This document shows, piece by piece, positions 12,801 through 24,195 of a DNA stretch of 64,000 bases (the stretch's first letter is position 1; each line of letters starts with the position of its first letter). The position numbers were made by a program, and so were the translations under genes. Location of the stretch: the NCBI GenBank assembly GCA_951230915.1, contig OX579634.1:744001-808000 (forward strand), read 5' to 3'. The DNA comes from Antitrichia curtipendula. Lineage: Eukaryota > Streptophyta > Bryopsida > Hypnales > Leucodontaceae. The notes under the pieces were generated by a model. That model was not told where the DNA came from. It saw only the letters and a program-made list of their open reading frames with translations, and made no database searches.

Positions 12801-13891
12801 ATTTTTCAATGGTTCTCTGCTTGCCATTGTCTTTGTTGTGAATTCCTTCATATATTCATGTTTTTTGAAGGGACTTTCTATGCTTATAATATCCTCTTTG
12901 TGGTGCTTGTTATCCCAAAGACAATTTATTGTATGGTGTACACTATCTTTTCTATGATGCTTTAAAGTACCTACTTACACTTAGGCTCAAGGCTCATAGG
13001 CTCACATTTTTAGGCTTACATGCTAACGTTGTTGCGGTCTACTCTATAATATAAAAGAAATAGACAATGTGTACTTGAATTCACCTACAGTTAGGGACAT
13101 CAAATGTACAACAATTGTACATAATATTAGTTTGGATGCATTGTTAATTTTAGGTATATTTTTTTTTAGGAGAAAGAGTGACTCAAAGTTAACATTGTGA
13201 TGTACGAACTTGTGATTTTGAAGTGTAGTAACAATATTAGTATTTTCATTATAATGTGTTAGAATGATATTAATATTGATCTTTGTAGATTATAAACTTT
13301 AATTAAAAAACAAATACAATTGGAATGTTGTGAAAATTTTAGATGAATACTATCAACCCTCTCATCTTTCACTATCTAAGCACAAAGAAAGTGCCGTGCC
13401 CAAATTTTCTATTTGCCCTAAAATACATCTTCAAACTCAAATATCCAGTAAACTTAAAGGACAAATAACTTATTGTTTTGAGGTGCTCACTCTCAATGGA
13501 CTAGTTTACCCTATGTTGTCCTCACTTATATGACCAATGTATAATTGGGGCATGAAATTGGAAATCAGAGGCGAATTCATAAAACTTTTTTGTCAGAATA
13601 AATGATATTTTACAAAAGTATACATTCTTGCTGAAATGCAATGCAGTGGAAATCATTTGCATTCACTTGCCCAAGTGTGCCTTGAGTTGTTGCTATAGTC
13701 AAAATAAAATAAAAATAATTTTCTAATTATGTAATTAAAAAATAACTTTTATTGTAGGTCAAAATGCCATGAATTGAAGCATGTACACCATTTTTTGCAG
13801 AGGGCTTTTCCAATGGTACCAAGAATGCGACGGGAAGACACATGATTCTAGATATATATAAATAATGGATTACTTCAAAAATGAAAACACA
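9872..13891. other. AT-rich intergenic DNA, no gene seen
   Basis: Stops are frequent in all frames and no family-like protein segment was recognised. One isolated TTAACCCTTAAACG end (about 9986) belongs to the terminus family described elsewhere. Short frames at 10248-10592, 12193-12447 and 13330-13533 have AT-driven composition and no recognisable motif. Confidence 0.5.
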
Positions 13892-13899
13892 ACAATATT

Positions 13900-14091
13900 G
13901 GTCCGAGATGACCCTAAACTACCGGATGATGGTAGAAGGTACCCAAACCAAATGGAGTGGTTGTGGGTTCGATACCCAATGGTGAGAGGTGGTTTACCTA
14001 GCGTGAAATCAGACTCTCTATCTGACAAAAAACCCTTGTAGTGTGTTCTTCAACACACTTGTGTCAAGAAAAAACAAACAAAAACAAAAAT
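13900..14091 (+). mobile_element. candidate tRNA-derived SINE
   Basis: The element contains GGTTCGATACC (about 13967-13977), a match to the RNA polymerase III B box. A weak A-box-like TGGTAGAAGG lies about 35 nt upstream. It ends in an A-rich tail (AAGAAAAAACAAACAAAAAC). Short near-identical direct repeats flank it: ACAATATT (13892-13899) and ACAATATG (14092-14099). The architecture is that of a plant SINE, though I do not recognise the family. Confidence 0.5.
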
Positions 14092-14577
14092 ACAATATGA
14101 AATATTGATTGAAAGATTATAATGTCTATTCACAAGGGGTTTAGAAAATTAGAAGTTGGATCATTGTTTTTTCAATCTATTATATCCATGCCCATAAAAT
14201 TATGAATTTTGAAAGATGAAATTTAAGAGAGTATCACACACTTGTATAACTGTAATCAATCTATGCCATTCTGAAAACTCATCTACAAAAAATAAAGTAA
14301 ATTTGTGACACAATTATGTTTTAAGATTCCTTGGTATTTGTAGCTGACGTCCAAATGTTCTTAAGACTAGAAGATCAAGTTTGTGATGAATTCTCATGCA
14401 CAAAAACTTGAATAGAAAAATCTAATTTTTTTTTATTGAAATGATATTTGGTGCTAGTTATAGGCTTGAGAGATTGCTCATCTCAGTAGAAACATCTTAT
14501 AAATAATAAATATTTTGATTAGAATACTTGCATCAAACAACGTGCATACGTTCATGTACACTCTTATAAACACATGT

Positions 14578-15440
14578 TGTACAGTTAGGTCTAGCTCATT
14601 TACAAACTACCAATTTGAGGCCTTCAATTTTTTTTGTATAATATATAGTATAATTTGTTTATTTTGGTAATCATAAATTATCATTGTATCCTTACGCAAT
14701 CCCAATCAAGCATACCAATTTTCAGTTTCAAAAAAGAATTTGAAATCAATTTTCATAGTTTCACATAATATTTTATTGAAAACAATTGGTGAGGAATTTT
14801 TTTAACTCGATTGTGTAGATATGTAGGAACCATCCATTTGTACATTTTTCATATTAAAAAACACCCTATTAAACAATATAATCAAAACTAGGAAGAATTC
14901 AGTGTGAAGCATCCATTGACCAAACTTTATAAAATAGACACCTTTATATTTTAACTAGATTTTGGCAAAGTAATTGTACCATCAAATGTTCAAATGTACA
15001 ATATTTAATTATAATGTGCGGGTCAAATAACAAAATCTAGTTAAAATATAAAGATATTTATTTTACAAAATTTGGTCAAAGGATGCTCTACATTGAATTC
15101 TTCCTAGCTTATAATTATGTTGTTTAATGGAATGTTTTTTAATATGGAAAATGTGCAAATGGATGCTTCCTACATATCTACACAATTGAAATAAGAAAAA
15201 TCCTCACTAACTATTTTCAATAAAATATTATGTGAAACCATGAAAATTGACTTAAAAAATGAACCAATAATGGAATTTAAAAATATTAAAAAATAAAATT
15301 TGGTATGCTTGATTGGGTTTGCATAAGAATTAGGTGTTAATTATGCAAGACAAAAAATTAAATTTTTTTCTATACTATGTAATAAAAACTGGAATGGCTC
15401 AAATTGGCCGTTTGTAAATGAATCAAACTTGACAATCTAG
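14578..15440. mobile_element. ~860-bp foldback element
   Basis: The two halves are diverged inverse copies about a centre near 15005. For example ACTAGGAAGAATTC (near 14890) pairs with GAATTCTTCCTAG (near 15100). ATTTTAACTAGATTTTG (near 14950) pairs with CAAAATCTAGTTAAAAT (near 15035). TCATTTACAAAC (14595 region) pairs with GTTTGTAAATGA (15410 region). Arms are about 400 bp with roughly 80-85 percent identity by eye. No open reading frame is present. Possible identities are a foldback transposon or a long-TIR Mutator-like derivative. Confidence 0.7.
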
Positions 15441-17000
15441 TGAAAAGAGGTTGTCACCCCTAGTTTGTATTAGTTGCCCCCCCCCCCCTTTCTCAAAAAA
15501 TTTAAAAGGCCATTGATTGTTTGTTTTTTAAAAATGTTTACCTTTGAAATTGCTGTTGATTTCTCGGAAAATCAGAAGCCATTGATTTTGTGAGATTTAA
15601 CTTGAGCCGTCCAAATATCAATACAGATATGGATACCAAAAATGAATATTGGGTACGGATTGTATTGTATTGTATACAAATACATAGTAAATACTGAATG
15701 TGAATATGGATACAGATACGGTACTATATTCGATACGATTACAAATATGGGTACGGGTACAAGATATAGAAGGTTGTTTATCCTATATTGTTTGTTAATT
15801 GCATTCCTTTATGAAAATTACAAGAGGGTGGGGGAAGGGGGAGGGTATGAAAATTTCAAAATTTCAAAATTAATTTCAAAAAATTATGGGGGATTATTGG
15901 AGAATTAATTTTAAAAAATTGGATTTTGGGTGCATTGTGACACTTTTGTTACACAATGCACCCAAAAGAGGCAATCACTGCCTACAACGTATGCAACATC
16001 AAACTTGACTATACATGCTAAAGAATGTTACAAATGCCAAGACTATTTTTTTCAAGTTTTATTTCAGATAAACAACAAGAATGCAAATATATCTTTATGA
16101 CAAAATCTATAGTCACTTTTGACAAAAATCACTTAATTCATGCCAATTGTGCCCCTCATATAGGATATGCACATCGGTTTAACTCCTATACACTTGGACC
16201 TCCATATTCTAGATGATGAACAAAAAGATTTGGTCCTATGTTTTGCCCAAATATTTTTTCATTCATCCCAAGCATTATTTTTATCTTTAAAAAACAAACT
16301 TTCTTTATAACCTATTTGATGAAAGTAAGGTAAATAATATAATTATACATTGATATAATAAAGAAAAGTGAATTTTTTTGAAAATGGTCTTAAGCGCTAG
16401 AAAGTTAAATGAATGGTTTATAACCTTCAAAAGACATTTCATATCTAGGCTTGGCAAACTTCATTAGATATCTACATTAAAATATATATTTCAAAAATTT
16501 GAAAATTTTCAATTGCATCAATATAAGTCTAAAATTGAATCTCATTTTTTAATAATTTAAAAACATCAAACTGAATTTCAAATAAGTTTAAAAATAAGTT
16601 TCTTTATAAAAACTATGGTAATTACAAAATACTTGAAACAATATTAAATGTTTTTTTAAAATAAATATAATAGTGACAAATGTTATGGTGTAATTAATGT
16701 ACTTTTTGAACTCACACCAAGAGAAATTTGATAGAAAAAGTTAAAAACTGATGTAATTAGAGCTTTTAAAATGCTATTTTCAAAGTGTCACAAAAATTAT
16801 AATTTTAACAATTTTGGAAAAAAATAAAATGGAGTAAAAATTAGATTATTAAATCTACATTTTCTTAGATAAGCTTTAGAACAATAAAAATTAAGAGTTC
16901 TGTGAAAATTCAGGTTTTGACTTTCAAAATGCCCGTGGGGCTTGCAATGTTTTACCTTGCTCGACAAATACGAAGGTAAGTGATGAGAACTGAACCGAGA
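15441..17000. other. AT-rich intergenic DNA
   Basis: This stretch holds a poly-C run of about 12 bases (near 15477), followed by AT-rich DNA with no recognisable gene. An imperfect inverted pair, GGTGCATTGTGACA and TGTTACACAATGCACC, lies near 15929-15963. Confidence 0.4.
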
Positions 17001-18698
17001 AGCATTCATCCGTGCATGCACGAGAAAGGTCCTTTGTTGTATCAACGAACGACATTCTGATCCGTCCTCCGTCTCCGTGGTCGCCGTGTTCGTCGTGGTG
17101 GCTCTGACTTCGAGATTGCAGATTCCGCCGGCCCCGCAACGCAACTGCCCCTTCCCCACAACTAGGATCTCAATAATCCTTCCCTCACGCCAGCAATCGC
17201 TACACCGGATCCATTTCTGCAATCGCCGTCCATCACATTCCTCTTCTTCCTCTTTGAATTTCAGTTTTTTCCAGATGGGTTTGGGAGTGCACGATCGGTA
17301 GCTTAGCGTTGCGCGCGAGGCGGAATGGTACACGATTTCCGCATTTGTGGCCAGTCGCACTCTTTGCACATTCGGACATGGCGACACAATGAAGCTGGAT
17401 CGTCCACAGGGCAGAGCATTGCAGCAATTCATGGTACTGGGCAGCCACATTGCAGATTTATTGTGTTGGTGTATTGGGATTAGTGAGGGACTTGTGCTGA
17501 AATTTCTCGGTGAAAGGACGTGTGGATCGCAAAATGTAAGATGCCACTCAGAGATTGATGCATCTGCTTGCTTTCCTGTTGCTTGATTTTTGATTCTGTT
17601 AAGGGTGCTTGGTTTAGTCTGAATATATATTCTTGGCTTTTTTCAGACAGAGAATGCGCAGAGCTTTTGAGTGAGTTTATCAAAATGCCCTCTAGGACTC
17701 TGCCTATTTGTATTCTTGTATCCGGCATCATTCAGCTCTGACCGTGCAGTAACAAGCGTTCAAATCTCATTCTGTTTGTTGCAAGTAAGAATTGGTAGGC
17801 TTTTGAGGAATTTCTTCTTGGGGATGGGCTCACATTACCGTTTAACCTACACCAGTTCAGTTCCATGAGCGTGTCAGCTACTTTTAGAAGGCTGGCAGGA
17901 AATACCAAGCGATCTTTTTCTCAAGGGACTCACTGGAAGCCTGCTCCTCCCATTAGTCTCTTTGTTTCGTGGAAAAATCTGAAATGGTGCTGAGTTTGTA
18001 ATTATCCGGGAGAGTAAATTGACTGGTTTTCAGTATTTTTTTTTTGTTGTTGAAGATGATTCCATCAGAGGACGTATGAAGCAGGGGAAGGTACCCACAA
18101 GGAATCTGTGGGACAAGCATCTCTGCCCAGCAGCGTTGTTCTGTTTCTTGTGCACTGTGAGATCTCTAATTCTGATCCATTTAATCCTTCCTACATTGGA
18201 GCTTTCCTTAAAACTCTTTCAGCGTGCCAGGGGCTGACCTTGTTTTCAGTGAAAAGTAGGAATGAATCGAATGAATATTGCTGTGATGAATTCGAATTGG
18301 CAAGCCTTTTTTTTGGTGGTTCAGTTACGAATCTGAAGTAGTGGTGGAGCTGAATTATGAGATTACCTTTTCCATAAAGAATTTAGTGATTGCATCACGA
18401 ATTTGAAATAGATAACCATTTGCAAGATGTTATGATGATCAAGTAACACGTTAGCTGGCTTCATATGGAATTGCTTAGCGCCAAGTTGATTAGATTATGG
18501 GGGCTTCTGACTCATGTAGAACAACCTCATGTCTTTGGACAGGTCACAGTACGAGTACTATGGTTGAACTGTCTCTTGAAAGTGGCTGTTGAGAATCGGG
18601 TGGTGTACCAAACGCAACCCTGAGCGAAATGGTCGGCACCTCTGTTTCCCAGGGGTGACTTCCTGTTGTTGTTCACTATTCTCAACCTGAAGAGCGAG
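17001..18698 (+). other. putative promoter/5' leader region of the OVATE-like gene
   Basis: GC content rises at about 17040 and stays moderate up to the start codon at 18699. No convincing protein-coding exon was found. A transcribed leader with one or more 5' UTR introns is possible, since there are several GT/AG consensus pairs, but without transcript data this cannot be resolved. A minus-strand frame of 217 codons (16797-17450) looks like a shadow. Confidence 0.35.
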
Positions 18699-20795
18699 AT
18701 GGACGACGACGACAGGGGATGGCCTTTAGAAAAGGAGGCCATCCGAGCCAAGTATTATGACCTGTTGCAGAAAGACAAGGTGCTCCAAGCCCGCGACCCT
18801 ATGCTGCAGAAACGCTCTGTTCATCTCTCCAAGTCCATGTCCACCCGGGAAGCTTACTCTCGAGCACGGAGCCTCCAGCGAGTCCTCCAACGGGCTGGAT
18901 GGGCAGATCCGAGTAGCAATGGCTCCCGGTCTCTTCCCGTCTCTTCTCCTTCCTCCGTTTCTGGAGAAACATCCTCGTCTCGTCGATCAAGATTGAAGAA
19001 TGGTGGTATTCTGAGTCAAGAGGAGGTGCTGGCACCTCTTGTCAACGAGACCAAACTTGCAACGCCCAAGGTTAAGGTATGCACCTGACCATGGTTCCTA
19101 TCGTTAACCTGACTCAAGTTTTGCTATTTCTTGTTTGGCACTGGAAGGGCCCCCCAACGCAAGTTCTCATGTATTTTTTGGATCTTGTATACATATACTA
19201 TGAATTTTTAAAGTTCTGACTAGACGTTAAAATCAACGCCAGATTCTCATGTCTTGCATTATAAACGAGAAAGAATCTGCAGGGTTTATGGGGTTAACTT
19301 TGCTTGTGGGAAAGGGTCGCGATTAGGTGAACTTACCTTAATGCTTCCAATGACTCGGTTGCAGAAGAGTGGCACGCAAACCAAGTTTCTTGCCAAGCAG
19401 TTCAAGTTGATAACCAACCATGCGAACGCCCCTCCTCGAAGAAACGTCAATATTCTAGCGAAGGATCCATCGGAGTCTACGAAGGTGATGGTGGTAGCTG
19501 AAAAATTGGAAAGGGATGAGCTTCAGGAGCGAATCCGAGTGCATGACTCTGATCAATCATATCCATCGTACTTGGCAGCTTTGTCTTTGAGATTAGATTC
19601 GCTGTCAAGGTCTTCCGGTCCAAGAAAGTTTAGCTCTTCCTACGGAGGTCATGCTCATGCCAACAGCCCTAGCTCTGTGATTTCGGACGTTTCGGTTCCT
19701 GAAACGGTTATTTCCAGCGTGGAGAATGAATGGATTCATCACAAATTGACAAGCTTCTCCTTCACACGAGAGCGGTGGACGAGTCGCGAAATTTTCGGCT
19801 CCTTTGATTTTGGAGGGGAGCTGGACATTACCGCGTCTGTAACGGAGGCAGCACACCTGGACTCGTCTGGCTATTTTAACCATGATCGCCTCAACTCCTG
19901 TTTAGGTAATCCCAATTTCCATACACTCCACTGACAGTCTTCAACACACTCAACCCTCTCGAATGTCACAATACGCACCGGCATGATCCCTCTGTTTGTG
20001 TGCACGTCTGATGGAACCAAATGGAATTTGCATGAAATTGTCAATTCTCAGTTTAAATGGCAAAAGTTTTGGGTAAATGCCTCATTTTATGCCTCAAACC
20101 AGAAGCTCCGTTCTGTGGCAGATGAATCCTTGAATTCTCCAAGCTCAGGTATGCGATCACCTCGTCAATCCTTGTGCACGTCATCGCAAGGAGGGGATGA
20201 TCATCACTACTACAAATGCCGAGGAGAGTCCTGTGGCGTTCCCACACAGCGCGTGAAAGTGACGAGCCCATCGTCTCTGTTTCGGGATGGTCCCTGGACA
20301 TACAACGGCGACAACAAGCCCCAGTCCTCCCCCACCATTCCCCGAAAACTCAATCGAAAGCTATCGACCAGTTTCAACAAGAGACGAAAACAGACGAAGA
20401 CCACTGTGCAACCTCACCCTGAGAGTTTGTCAATTCGTCGTAGTCCTGACAAGGATGAAGAGTCCTCAAGTAAAGGGAAATTGACAGTCCAAATTGCCGG
20501 CCTTGTGTCTGAGTACAGGAGCACCAGCAAAGCAGGTGACTATGGCAACGGTGCCGTGCAAGACGCGGCTGTGGCTTCGTTTCAAGATGAGATTGCCCAG
20601 TTGATGCTGGACCGCAGTGAGAGCAACGAAATTGATGACATTGAGGAGTTTCTGGAAGGCTACATGCGGTTGCGATCTCCGGTTTATCTCGACGTTGTGG
20701 AAGAGTTTTTCAGAATGGTGAGTTACGACTGCTACAAACGACCGCTGGAGGGGAAGAAGGCAGCAGCACCCAAATTGCTCAAAGTACGCCATTAA
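18699..20795 (+). CDS. OVATE-domain-like protein (tentative)
   Basis: Three exons: 18699-19076, 19365-19905 and 20149-20795 (521 codons plus stop). Intron phases are 0 and 1. The second acceptor is the least certain; alternatives lie at 20051 and 20102. Most of the protein is Ser/Arg-rich and low in recognisable domains. The first exon encodes a charged N-terminus (MDDDDRGWPLEKEAI). The last ~70 residues contain SFQDEIAQLM, IEEFLEGYMRL, SPVYLDVVEEFF, which fit the spacing of the plant OVATE domain (FRxSMxEMI, DLEELLxCYLxLN, HxVIVxAF). Such proteins act as transcriptional co-repressors or TRM-linked shape regulators in the nucleus and cytoplasm. The match is by eye and moderate; an unrelated plant-specific family is possible. 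The gene is flanked by transposon-rich spacers. Confidence 0.5.
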
Positions 20796-23700
20796 CTCGT
20801 AATAGGAAGGACATGCTTACAGGTAGATCAAGATTGTTCATAATTCTTTCACATTCTTTCATCATTCTAATTCTTTTCGAACCACTTACAGGAAATCAAA
20901 CCACTTTTCCTCTCTCGGTTGTGTTCGGTTGATTGACAAGTTTTATATGCAAAAGGGAGTGCAGAGATCGATGAAGCACCCACGTTCTCCTCATCTTCGG
21001 GGGTTTTCATCAATTACACCGAAACCCAAGTCCAATTTTCTTCCTGTTGCATTGATTTATCTACTGATTTGGCTTTTTCTTCACGTGGTTGTGAGAATGA
21101 AGTCTCTGAATCAGGCTCTAAGTGCGTGCTGGGACTACGTTATGAGTGTGAGTGCAAGCATGATCCACATGGTGTGCTTAATTTTAAAGGAGGGATGGCG
21201 GCAGGCATGTCGGGGTCCGTATCCAGAAACTCGAGAATAGGGGTGTTGTTTGACTTGCTTTTTTTGGTTTGTTTTGGGAAGAAAGGAGGGCTGTTCAGTA
21301 CTTCAGTTGGACTTGTTTCCGGAGAAGAGGCTCGGTGGTCAGTTATTTGCAGGTGCTTTAAAACAACAGCATCTGTTGAATCCAGTTTAAGATAGCGTGC
21401 TTGTCAGACTCATCCCTGTCCGCCAAGCTTCCCCGGACTTGTAACTGGAATCAAAAATTGGTGGGACTCCGTCCTGGGGAGAATTTACAGTTTTACACCA
21501 TCTTCTGCATTTTCACCCCTCGGGTGGAAACAAATTTACCAAATTTGATCATCCGTTTCTTTCCCAGGGATCATCGAATTCGGAAATTTTGAATTCAGAT
21601 TTGAAATCAACGACATCAATTAGGTGAGAGAGGTCATGAAATTCAAGACTAAACAAATATAAAAGAGGGACAATTTTTTACATTTCTCCATGGTTGGGAT
21701 AATGAGGTCCTGTTGATTTATCCTGTTACAACATGCATTGGTTCAATGTTGACTTTCATTCCTTTCAGGCCTAGTGGGGTTTAGTAGAAGTTACAGTAAC
21801 TACACAATTCTTTGGAAATAGAAGCAGTTCACACACTAATTTAGCCATTATAGGAAACCTTGGATTTATTTTGGGATGGAGGGAGTACAAAGTTATAGGG
21901 CGCTCATCATTTTTTTGTATCAAATAGACTAAGTTGTTGACTTCTTTTTGTAAAATTACTCCCAAAGACATCAACCCAAAAGATGATTATTAGGACATGT
22001 AGGAATTTCTCCAATGGACAACTAATTGCAAACAAAAATTAGTAACATTTTCATAATGGCTGATGGCCATGATATACAAGAGGAAGACCATTGGCAAACG
22101 CCCTTTGACAGACAACATATACTTTGAGTGGACAAGTGGATAGAAAATGACTTTTGGTGGATAAGGAAACGTATTTGGACAAAAAACTTCAAGCAAATTG
22201 GAGTATGAAGGGAAAAAATCATAGGAACCTCACCAAGTCTTCAATTGTTTGCTAAGGGGGCGTTTGGAACTTTAGGGATTATGGAGTTAATCAAAATAGA
22301 ATGAGCCAAAGGTTTTTGAACAAATATCAATCTATCCAATAAAATAGAAAAATTAGTGAAGTTTTGAAAATAAATTTGCTAAGATGCCCACATTAAGATG
22401 GAAATTGAAAGAATCTTATTATAACTTTGAAATAATTTCCTTTAAAATGCTTTTATGTAGTATTTTGAAGACACTATTGTACATGACAATCTTATGTGGA
22501 GTTAGGGCATCATCCTCTAAATCTTTTTTGTTTAAGAACAATCTTACTAATGGAATTAGTATGTTTCGATTCCATCTTAGAGCTATCAACAATTTAATTT
22601 TCCTTCTATCTTCTATCTATTGTTTGATTTAGCCATCATTTAAAGAATGAAAATTAAAAGGGTTATTTTGATTTTTTTTTTCTTTAGAACTTTCAATTTA
22701 ATTCTTCAATATAAAATAATTCAAATTCGCAATTTGTAGTATAAAATTTTTTAATTAAGAGGATTCAAAGCCTTATAATCTAATTAGGCTAAAAGCAAAA
22801 AACTTGTTTTCTTGACATTCACCTCTAAACTCCCAAGGCATGTCTTCCTTCAAAAACCACTCAAAATTGTCATTTCTACTCTCTTGAGCTATAAAAAGAT
22901 CAATGATTGTTGTAGGAATCTAATTGTAAGATCTCGCACATTAACCGATGTGGTAAAATTTTGTAACATTTGATAGTATGGATCAGATGAAAATGACTTT
23001 GACCGCTGTTTGCAACAAACTTTTGCACTAAGGATCTTGGTTTTTTAAATGTTCTATATTTTAGATCATGTTAGGTACACCTCCACCAATTTTTGAAGAT
23101 TTTGGAGACTTAAAATAATAAAATAATACTTTCAATAAATCTTGCAATAGAATACACTAAACCTTTTAAGAATCAATTTTTCTACATTTTTTAAAACTCA
23201 AAAATTACAATGCTAGATTGAATGATTCAATCATTTTTCACGAGATTCAAAGAAAAAACTAAAAAAAAAAGTACATTTTCTAATTTTTATGCAAACCAGA
23301 AGGCCAATGCTATCACAAAAGTACTAAAATGATATTGTGCAACTTTGAAAAATGGGATCCATTATATTTCCATTCAAACTCAACTATTCCCATGGTTCCA
23401 AAGTGGACCTTATATAATGTAGAACAACCCATCATGGTCAAATGACCCATGACAAACACCTAAAGAATGACCCATGATGATTTTTCTCAGTTTGTGAGAT
23501 TTTAGGCCACAATCAGTCTTACCTAACACTAATGGAATATTCTATAACCTCATTAGGAACATCCAACTATTTCAATGTAAACCATTGTAGGAAGTGAATT
23601 TTAAAGCCTTCTATGTTAGAAAATATTGTGAGTGTTGTAGAAGAGTAAGGTGAGCATTATGGATATAATTGCATGTTGGTTTTGGGGTGGTCTACATACA

Positions 23701-24195
23701 CTTTTGGACAGAACACTTCAAAAAATTATAGCAAATTTATACTTCATTGAAAAAATATAATTTCAAATGCTCTTGCTATTTCTCACACTTGTTTGTATGT
23801 GGGATTTTTTTTAAAATTCAGCCATGGCATCAATTCAGCCAGGTGAATAATATTATGCAAGGCAAACTAGCAATTCTGACCATGATGGGCTGTTTTACCT
23901 TATGTCAATACAAAAATCCTCAAGGTCACCTCCTGTAAATCGTCTAAACCAGTTCCGACCTAACAAAATCACCGGCATAACAATCACATATTTTCACTAA
24001 ACTAATTGAGATTTTCTATATTCATCCACAATACATAGTCTCAATCAATAAAAATCAGTATAAAATAGTATTTAATATTAAGAGCCAAATTGGGCTTGGA
24101 AATGATGTTTGACTATGTGGTCGTCTTTGTTAAGGGGTTAAGCGTCAAGTGCACATGACGCATCCTTGTAACACAGCTAGAGTACAACGAAGAGT
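20796..24195. other. intergenic spacer between the OVATE-like gene and the thiolase
   Basis: The first ~600 bp are probably the 3' flank of the OVATE-like gene. The 21580-21690 segment is the third copy of the dispersed sequence also present near 3000 and 9080. A segment at about 22490-22730 is related to 48100-48400 and 48900-49130. The rest is AT-rich without a recognisable gene. The thiolase stop codon lies at 24196-24198. Confidence 0.4.

Noticed and set aside
16797..17450. 217-codon minus-strand frame
   Set aside because: Composition drifts from GC-rich to AT-rich, with no recognisable motif and poly-Lys/Phe runs at the end; it looks like a shadow over the upstream region of the OVATE-like gene.
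20929..21395. Overlapping ~100-codon frames after the OVATE-like gene
   Set aside because: They begin at non-conserved positions in the likely 3' flank, with no domain and no splice link in phase to the upstream gene.
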